Shown: one piece after another, positions 6,432 through 11,338 of the stretch
Numbering within the stretch: position 1 is the stretch's first letter
How the letters are laid out: each line of letters starts with the position of its first letter
DNA from: Halieaceae bacterium
GTDB lineage: Bacteria; Pseudomonadota; Gammaproteobacteria; Pseudomonadales; Halieaceae
Assembly: GCA_009886815.1 (NCBI GenBank)
Contig: QXYP01000105.1
Span: 1,976 to 13,313, forward strand
Direction: 5' to 3'
Length of the DNA stretch: 11,338 bases
The notes under the pieces: generated by a model
What the model was told of the DNA's origin: nothing
The model's database searches: none
The model's input: only the letters and a program-made list of their open reading frames with translations
Translations under genes and position numbers: made by a program

Positions 6432-7829
6432 TCAGCCCAGCTGCCGCGTACGCGCAATCGCACCTTGCCATGACTCCCAGCGCGCAGCTCGCCGCTTGGC
6501 CGAAAGCGCCACCTTAAACTCGCGGTCTACCCGCCAAACCTTGGCGATCTCGGCGGTTGACTGCCATAGACCCACACCAAGACCAGCAAGGAAGCAGGCG
6601 CCCGCCACGGTCGTCTCCACCACCTCGGGTCGGGTAATCTTTTTACCCAAATAATCGGCTTGCAGCTGCATCAGAAGATTATTTGCAGCAGCACCACCGT
6701 CGACCCGAAGCGACTTCATTTTAGAACCCAGCTCAGACTCCATTAAATTGAGAATATCGACATTTTGCAGGGCCATGGCATCGAGCGTGGCCCTTGCAAT
6801 ATGTGCGCGCCCACTGCCTCGAGTTAAGCCCGAGATCATACCTCGGGCCTCGGGATCCCAATGGGGAGCGCCCAGCCCGGCAAGTGCAGGAACAAATTCT
6901 ACGCCGCCGCTGCTGTCTACCGTTTTAGCCAGCGCTTCAATTTCGGGAGCCGACTTAATGATACCGAGCTCATCGCGCAGCCATTGAACCGCAGCGCCAC
7001 AAATAAATGCGCCGCCCTCAAGGGCATAAGTAACGGGCCCATCGCGCCCCAGCTGCCAACCAATCGTTGTCAACAAACCCGCCTCGGACTTAAGACGGTC
7101 GCCACCCATTCCCGCGATAGGAATGCCATCGGGAAGATCACGCAGGCCTTTGGTGTGGCCCAGTATTGCACTGGAGGGGGCGACCTCGGGCAACATGTGT
7201 CTTGGCACACCAAATAACTTTAGCAAATCATCATCCCAGGCCTGAGTCTCAAGGTTCAGTAATGATGTACGCGACGCGTTCGAGACATCCGTAGCATGAA
7301 TGGCTCCCCCTGTGAGCCGCCACAGCAAAAACGAGTCTATGGTTCCTGCTGCCACCTTACCCTGGTTTAAACGCCGACCTATACCCGGCGTATTATCGAG
7401 AAGCCAACGAAATTTACTGGCCGAAAAATAAGGGTCTAGTACCAAGCCCGTTTTACCGCGCACTGCCGCTTCATGACCGCGCTTTTTTAGGTTTTCACAA
7501 AAGGCTGTCGTGCGGCGGCACTGCCAAACGATCGCATTATTCAGAGGGTTGCCGGTATCGCGGTCCCATACGAGAGCCGTCTCCCGTTGGTTGGTGATAC
7601 CAATTCCCGCAATCTGTGTAGGCTTCGCCAGACCTTTGCGCAAGACTGCACGAACCCCCTTCAAAACCGAAGACCAAATAGCCTCAGGCTCGTGCTCAAC
7701 CCATCCCGGCTTGGCATAAATCTGAGGGAACTCATGGTTTACACTGCCCAACAGTCGGCCGTCAGCTGACATAACCGCGACGGTCGTGCCTGTTGTACCC
7801 TGATCGACCGCCAGAATAACCTCAGTCAT
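6432..7829 (-). CDS. glpK: Glycerol kinase with internal ~33-residue deletion (likely inactive)
   Basis: FGGY-family kinase that would make glycerol-3-phosphate from glycerol and ATP. Start ATG at 7829 has AGGAG 9 nt upstream. N-terminal domain is intact: DQGTTGTT (9-16), GWVEHEP, ITNQRETALVW with Arg82/Glu83, WQCRRT with Trp102, DPYFSASK with Tyr134, all glycerol-site positions. C-terminal ATPase-domain parts are also present: GGAFICGAAVQWLRDE (272-287), GLGAPHWDPEARG (318-330) and RVDGGAAANN (375-384). At residue 244, however, GMGGD is followed directly by RLKSEAGLLTT. In the family about 33 residues intervene (beginning QQAALFGQ and containing TYGTGCF), including the catalytic-region Gln, the phosphate-binding Thr-Gly and the Phe that caps glycerol. 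The 465-residue length fits a ~498-residue enzyme minus this block. The frame is kept. Either a decayed kinase or an assembly error. Neighbouring glpF/glpD are absent from view. Confidence 0.9.
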   Translation of the reverse strand: MTEVILAVDQGTTGTTVAVMSADGRLLGSVNHEFPQIYAKPGWVEHEPEAIWSSVLKGVRAVLRKGLAKPTQIAGIGITNQRETALVWDRDTGNPLNNAIVWQCRRTTAFCENLKKRGHEAAVRGKTGLVLDPYFSASKFRWLLDNTPGIGRRLNQGKVAAGTIDSFLLWRLTGGAIHATDVSNASRTSLLNLETQAWDDDLLKLFGVPRHMLPEVAPSSAILGHTKGLRDLPDGIPIAGMGGDRLKSEAGLLTTIGWQLGRDGPVTYALEGGAFICGAAVQWLRDELGIIKSAPEIEALAKTVDSSGGVEFVPALAGLGAPHWDPEARGMISGLTRGSGRAHIARATLDAMALQNVDILNLMESELGSKMKSLRVDGGAAANNLLMQLQADYLGKKITRPEVVETTVAGACFLAGLGVGLWQSTAEIAKVWRVDREFKVALSAKRRAARWESWQGAIARTRQLG

Positions 7830-7888
7830 TGCCCCTTTCTCCTAATGAGCCTGCGCTTTTTAGTTGCCATCGTATGACACCGAGTGAC

Positions 7889-7915
7889 AAAAAAAGAGCG
7901 CCCTAAAGCGCTCTT
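7889..7915 (-). terminator. Intrinsic terminator after the aldehyde dehydrogenase gene
   Basis: Perfect 8-bp stem AAGAGCGC (7915-7908 read on the minus strand), 6-nt loop TTTAGG, GCGCTCTT (7901-7894), running into a T tract (seven T's over 7895-7889) on the minus strand. It starts 21 nt beyond the aldehyde dehydrogenase stop and lies before the glpK start, so glpK needs its own promoter in 7830-7888. The plus side lacks a T tract, so the terminator is one-directional. Confidence 0.9.
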
Positions 7916-7936
7916 CAGAACCTCAAAACATGAAAG

Positions 7937-9370
7937 CTAAGCCGCGCTGTAGCCTTCAATGGCTTTGATTTCTAAGTAATCAGTGAAACCGTGTGATCCC
8001 CACTCGCGACCATTGCCCGACTGCTTAAAGCCGCCAAACGGCACGTCCATACCGCCTGAAGCGCCATTTAAGTGAATGTTACCCGCCCGAATTTTCGCGG
8101 CAACACGACGTGCGTGATCAATGTCTTCACCCTGTACATATCCCGCAAGACCATAGGGAGTGTCGTTAGCAATCTTAATGGCTTCTTCCTCGGTATCATA
8201 AGGAATCATGGTTAGAACGGGGCCAAAAATTTCCTCCCGGGCGATCGCCATATCGTTGTTCACCTCGGAAAACACCGTTGGGCGAACGTAATAGCCCCTC
8301 TCAATACCCTCGGGCAAACCGGCGCCGCCACAAACCACTTTTGCGCCCTCCTCAATGCCCTTATTAATTAGGCCTTGAATTTTATCCCACTGCACCTTGG
8401 AAACTACGGGCCCCATGGTGGTCTTTTCATCGGCGGTGTCACCAATCGTCACCATCGTCTCGGTAACTTTGGCGGCAATCGCTTCAGCGTTAGCAAGCAT
8501 GTCTCGGGGTACCAGCATGCGTGAAGGGGCGTTACAAGATTGGCCGGTGTTGTTGTACATATGCAAAACACCGCGAGTCACCGCAGCCTCTAGGTCGGCA
8601 TCCTCAAGAATGATATTGGGGGACTTGCCGCCCAGCTCCTGAGTGACGCGCTTGACCGTCGGGGCTGCATTTTGAGCCACCAGCGATCCAGCCCTTGTCG
8701 AGCCTGTGAAGGACATCATGTCAACGTCGGGGTGCACAGACAGGGCAGTTCCTACCGTGGGGCCATCACCATTGACCAAATTGAAAACACCTGCTGGCAC
8801 GCCCGCCTCATGAAGGATCTCGGCATAAATGTAAGAGGAAAGCGGCGCTATTTCACTGGGCTTGAGAATCATGGTGCAGCCGACTGCGATGGCCGGTGCC
8901 ACCTTGCAGCTCACTTGATTAAGGGGCCAGTTCCACGGCGTAATCAAACCGCACACCCCAATGGGCTCCTTAACCACCCGGTGCTCACCCAAATCTTCGG
9001 TGAATGCATAGGTTTTTAGTACCTTCGCCGCCTCTGCAATATGACCCAATCCCGCAAAAGCCTGAGCCGTCGAGGCGAGCTTTATAGGCGCCCCCATTTC
9101 TAAACGGATCGCTTCGGCGATATCACCTAAACGACGCTGGTAGATCTCGCAAATGCGCTCGAGTAAGGCCACACGCTCTTCAATAGACGTCTGGCTAAAC
9201 GTCTCAAAGGCCGCTTTAGCCGCTGCAACGGCCTTATCAACATCGCTTTCGTTACCCAGCGAAATAGTCGCGCAAACCTCTTCGGTGGCGGGATCAAAAA
9301 CCTCAAAATCATTAGGCGCAGAAGGCGCTACCCATTCACCGTTAATGTAAAACTGCTTGTACTCTCTCAT
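7937..9370 (-). CDS. NAD(P)-dependent aldehyde dehydrogenase family protein
   Basis: Oxidises an aldehyde to the carboxylate with NAD(P)+; cytoplasmic. 477 residues, the normal length for the superfamily. Key elements are all present: TPWNWP with Asn147, ILKPSE with Lys170, the Rossmann-loop FTGSTRAG (221-228), general base Glu245 in QELGGKSPN, nucleophile Cys279 in NTGQSCNAPSR, the coenzyme contact EEIFGPV (379-385) and the C-terminal PFGGFKQSGNGRE (444-456). An SD (GAGGTGA) ends about 6 nt before the ATG. The substrate is not evident. It lies 77 bp downstream of the PhyH-family gene on the same strand, so the two may act on the same compound or its oxidation product, but nothing in the sequence proves this. 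A strong terminator follows. Confidence 0.93.
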   Translation of the reverse strand: MREYKQFYINGEWVAPSAPNDFEVFDPATEEVCATISLGNESDVDKAVAAAKAAFETFSQTSIEERVALLERICEIYQRRLGDIAEAIRLEMGAPIKLASTAQAFAGLGHIAEAAKVLKTYAFTEDLGEHRVVKEPIGVCGLITPWNWPLNQVSCKVAPAIAVGCTMILKPSEIAPLSSYIYAEILHEAGVPAGVFNLVNGDGPTVGTALSVHPDVDMMSFTGSTRAGSLVAQNAAPTVKRVTQELGGKSPNIILEDADLEAAVTRGVLHMYNNTGQSCNAPSRMLVPRDMLANAEAIAAKVTETMVTIGDTADEKTTMGPVVSKVQWDKIQGLINKGIEEGAKVVCGGAGLPEGIERGYYVRPTVFSEVNNDMAIAREEIFGPVLTMIPYDTEEEAIKIANDTPYGLAGYVQGEDIDHARRVAAKIRAGNIHLNGASGGMDVPFGGFKQSGNGREWGSHGFTDYLEIKAIEGYSAA

Positions 9371-9402
9371 GAGATCACCTCGGTTATTAACTTAGTCATA
9401 AT

Positions 9403-9433
9403 GAAAACATAAACTCGCGGAACGAGAACATAA
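9403..9433. repeat. Direct repeat GARAACATAA, two copies 22 bp apart
   Basis: GAAAACATAA (9403-9412) and GAGAACATAA (9425-9434 region, core ending 9433) differ at one base and are spaced 22 bp, about two helical turns, in the 77-bp gap upstream of the aldehyde dehydrogenase. Such spacing is typical of a tandem activator or repressor site, but no known consensus is recognised. Confidence 0.3.
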
Positions 9434-9447
9434 CGAAACACGGCGCA

Positions 9448-10299
9448 TTACGCACCTAAAATTCGCTTCGGATGCATACCATCTACGTAGCCCATAAAAG
9501 GCGAATGTATTGAGTAGCCCAATAAAGCCTGCACACGCTCGGGAAAAACAGCAACTTGCTCAGGTGTCATCGTTAGCAGCATGGTCTCCAGGGGGCGCAA
9601 CCAGCCCGCACAATATTGCGGGGTAATAATCAGTCTTGATCCATCAGAGCAATTTGCGCCACCACGATGCCACAGATCCCCTCGTGCCACCATGAGCGAG
9701 CCGGCGGTCAGTGTCACTGTTTTCGCAGCGGGATGACATTCATGGCCGGTCGCTGCTTCAGTGTTGTCTGTATTGTCAAAATTAACTGCGGATAAGGCAC
9801 CAGGAAGGTCCTGCTCAACCCAGAGATGGGATCGGGGAAGCACCTCGGTCGCGCCATTTTCAACCGTGGTATCTGACAGAGCCCAAAATGCCGAAATTCC
9901 TACAACGTCATGGGGTGGCTTGAGGGAAGTATGCCCATCATCGGTGTGCCAGGGCTGCGCTGTTTCTCCGGGCATTAGATCAATCGCCAAACAAGCCGAT
10001 AACAGACAGCTCTCTCCAAGAAAATGCTCGGCAAGCGTTAACGCGATGGGGTGCGCGACCAATTCAGCAAATATGGGGTCCTTAGCAAGCATGGCGTAAA
10101 CGCGATGACTGCGCGTTCCCTCAAAGACATTACGACCACAAAGATCTCTATCGAGCCAAGGTTGAAGTGCCGCCCGATACGCCGTAATTTCAGCTTCGGA
10201 GAGGACATCAGTAAATACCGTATAGCCCTCTTCCTGAATCGCCGAACAATGCGTTTCAAAGTCGATTGGCGCTCCGTTAGCGTGCACGCTAGTGTTCAT
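9448..10299 (-). CDS. Phytanoyl-CoA dioxygenase (PhyH) family protein
   Basis: Fe(II)/2-oxoglutarate-dependent oxygenase of the PhyH family, 283 residues, cytoplasmic. The iron facial triad is visible as WHTDDGH (His118, Asp120) and GDLWHRGGAN (His211); Arg222 in SRLIITPQY, eleven residues on, is in the place of the 2-oxoglutarate-binding Arg. The N-terminal part (EEGYTVFTDVLSEAEI) and GATEVLPRSHLW (149-160) are typical too. Many bacterial members hydroxylate small molecules other than phytanoyl-CoA, so the substrate is open. The ATG at 10299 has no SD (upstream ACTACCG), but it lies inside the end of a possible 32-residue ORF (10289-10387), so coupled translation could explain this. The gene precedes an aldehyde dehydrogenase on the same strand. 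Confidence 0.9.
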   Translation of the reverse strand: MNTSVHANGAPIDFETHCSAIQEEGYTVFTDVLSEAEITAYRAALQPWLDRDLCGRNVFEGTRSHRVYAMLAKDPIFAELVAHPIALTLAEHFLGESCLLSACLAIDLMPGETAQPWHTDDGHTSLKPPHDVVGISAFWALSDTTVENGATEVLPRSHLWVEQDLPGALSAVNFDNTDNTEAATGHECHPAAKTVTLTAGSLMVARGDLWHRGGANCSDGSRLIITPQYCAGWLRPLETMLLTMTPEQVAVFPERVQALLGYSIHSPFMGYVDGMHPKRILGA

Positions 10300-10387
10300 C
10301 GGTAGTTAACGCATAGAGGCAACGGGTGAGTTCACCGCTTTCAGGGCATACCTTAACATCACAGGAAGCGGGCTTATGGGCGTTCAT
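10289..10387 (-). CDS. Possible 32-residue Cys-containing small ORF overlapping the PhyH gene start
   Basis: ATG at 10387, TAG at 10289-10291; the last 11 nt overlap the PhyH-family start ATG (10297-10299). The product contains SCDVKVCPESGELTRC (Cys9, Cys14, Cys23) and ends LYALTTDEH. The frame stays open upstream to a GTG (10396) and a TTG (10423), so it could be up to 44 residues. No good SD is seen for any of these starts. The composition looks protein-like and the overlap would provide coupling for the SD-less PhyH gene, but with such a short frame chance cannot be excluded. No family recognised. Confidence 0.35.
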   Translation of the reverse strand: MNAHKPASCDVKVCPESGELTRCLYALTTDEH

Positions 10388-10425
10388 GTCAAACACCGTT
10401 ATGCAATGCTTACTCGCACTCAAAA

Positions 10426-10893
10426 TCACAAGCTGCAAATACCTTCTGACAGACAGCTGGAAGAGTCTTCAGTGATAGTCCAAGCCAACCTGCCACCTTT
10501 TAATGCGGCGGCCCCGTATTGAATCCCAGCGTCTGAACCATCGGCGACATTTACCGTCGTGCTGTAGAGCCTAACCTGCGTTGTATATGGGCTGCCGCTG
10601 TTGGGGTAGATGCGCACGTACACACCCGGTAAGCCTTTAATAGCACTGGCAATCTCACCATTGGATTCAGTACATTTGCGTAGGTCGCCCTCAATTTCCC
10701 AGCACAGCTCAAAAGCGAGTTTTAGCGCATCCCAATCTTCGATGACTTGCGCAAATTCTGAGCGTTTCACATAGTTTTGATAGGCAGGCAGCGCTACGAC
10801 GGCCAATATACCGATAATCGCAATAACGACCATGAGCTCGATCAGCGAAAAGCCCCCCGCTGAGCGCAGCGTTTTAGTCCGCAGTTTTTGCAT
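10426..10893 (-). CDS. Type IV pilin (PilA/PilE-like)
   Basis: Prepilin subunit of a type IV pilus, 155 residues. I chose the ATG at 10893, with GGAG 8 nt upstream; a longer frame from 10923 has no support. A 14-residue basic leader ([14 protein letters not shown]) ends in GG before the class III prepilin-peptidase site, followed by [27 protein letters not shown] with the conserved Glu5 of the mature protein and the N-methylated Phe1. Four cysteines (64, 74, 147, 153) could form two disulfides, the last pair closing a C-terminal D-loop. The globular part is short, as in minimal major pilins. No other pilus genes are adjacent, so it is an orphan within this window. It reads in the same direction as the PhyH gene 126 bp downstream. 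Confidence 0.9.
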   Translation of the reverse strand: MQKLRTKTLRSAGGFSLIELMVVIAIIGILAVVALPAYQNYVKRSEFAQVIEDWDALKLAFELCWEIEGDLRKCTESNGEIASAIKGLPGVYVRIYPNSGSPYTTQVRLYSTTVNVADGSDAGIQYGAAALKGGRLAWTITEDSSSCLSEGICSL

Positions 10894-11069
10894 AACAGGA
10901 TCTCCAAAAAGCCTCAAAAGCATGAACTCTGGTCAGATTCATGCGCCATTGGCATCAAAGTAAATTGACGGACCGATTATGGTCTTACCGGAGAAAAAAG
11001 GACACCTTCTTTCAGCGGCCGCTCGTTTTGGGCATAATTCGACTCCAACGATTAAAAGGCCATACCGAT

Positions 11070-11338
11070 ATGAACCAAGCCGTCAATCTTGATGAGATGC
11101 AGCTGTTCCGTGACATGGCAAGACGTGCCTTTGAGAAAGAGATCTCACCACATTACGAACAGTGGGAAGAAGATCATATGGTGCCTCGTGAACTCTGGAA
11201 TACCCTAGGAGCAGCAGGTCTACTGTGCCCCGATGTTGCCGAGGAGTACGGCGGCGCAGGCACCACGCCCCACGTCACACTTGCCATGATAGAAGAGCTG
11301 TCTTACATGTGCTTTGGCGGGTTTGCCTCGGCCTACGG
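11070..11338 (+). CDS. Acyl-CoA dehydrogenase, N-terminal part (cut by window edge)
   Basis: FAD-dependent enzyme of fatty-acyl or branched acyl-CoA oxidation. The frame from ATG 11070 stays open to the end of the window (89 codons), with no stop. The N-terminal helical domain is recognisable: LDEMQLFRDMARRAFEKEI, HYEQWEEDHMVPRELW, and GLLCPDVAEEYGGAG, followed by MIEELSY. AAAAGG lies about 10 nt before the ATG, a modest SD. A CATAAT hexamer at 11033-11038 could be a -10, but no fitting -35 is seen. It is divergent from the pilin gene; the catalytic domain lies outside the window. Confidence 0.92.
   Translation, partial: MNQAVNLDEMQLFRDMARRAFEKEISPHYEQWEEDHMVPRELWNTLGAAGLLCPDVAEEYGGAGTTPHVTLAMIEELSYMCFGGFASAY

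Noticed and set aside
10894..10923. Longer pilin start at 10923 ([10 protein letters not shown] before MQKL).
   Set aside because: The SD GGAG lies inside this extension and is well placed for the ATG at 10893, which gives a normal 14-residue prepilin leader.
11169..11180. GAAGATCATATG occurs both at 17-28 and at 11169-11180.
   Set aside because: Both copies encode Glu-Asp-His-Met inside unrelated genes (egtB and the acyl-CoA dehydrogenase); no flanking similarity, so a coincidence.

Overview
The window looks like chromosomal DNA of a Gammaproteobacterium, probably a marine, aerobic heterotroph. This rests on the mix of genes (egtB/egtD, a phytanoyl-CoA dioxygenase family enzyme, an acyl-CoA dehydrogenase, a His-motif TPR lipoprotein-like/secreted protein, a type IV pilin), on moderate GC and on gammaproteobacterial-looking protein sequences; no marker gene fixes the taxon. 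I see no phage, transposon, CRISPR, rRNA or tRNA signal.

Layout. (1) 1-2136, plus strand: the 3' part of egtB (its start lies outside the window) and complete egtD, overlapping by ATGA. They are the sulfoxide synthase and the histidine trimethylase of ergothioneine synthesis. (2) 2133-3479, minus: a class III (omega) aminotransferase whose stop codon shares the bases TTAA with the egtD stop. (3) 3480-3772: a divergent control region with two TATTG/CAATA inverted repeats. (4) 3773-4168, plus: a small DoxX-family membrane protein. (5) 4195-5892, minus: an exported TPR protein with conserved-looking histidine clusters, probably started at a TTG. (6) 5908-6250: a gene-free stretch. (7) 6251-7829, minus: glpK followed after 4 nt by a 58-residue zinc-ribbon-like protein. 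(8) 7889-7915: an intrinsic terminator that separates this pair from the next group. (9) 7937-10893, minus: type IV pilin, a possible 32-residue Cys-containing ORF, a PhyH-family dioxygenase and an NAD(P)-dependent aldehyde dehydrogenase, all in one direction. (10) 11070-end, plus: the N-terminus of an acyl-CoA dehydrogenase cut by the window edge.

Most genes are ordinary metabolic genes. The strongest anomaly is in glpK. The reading frame is open and otherwise well conserved, but about 33 residues are missing in frame at residue 244, exactly where the family has the catalytic Asp-Gln and the ATP-phosphate-binding TYGTGCF loop. The kinase is therefore probably inactive, or the assembly is wrong there. 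The next most interesting items are two small genes: the zinc-ribbon protein coupled to glpK, and the Cys ORF that overlaps the SD-less start of the PhyH gene. The His-cluster TPR protein also deserves attention. I do not see a clear new multi-gene defence or secretion system.
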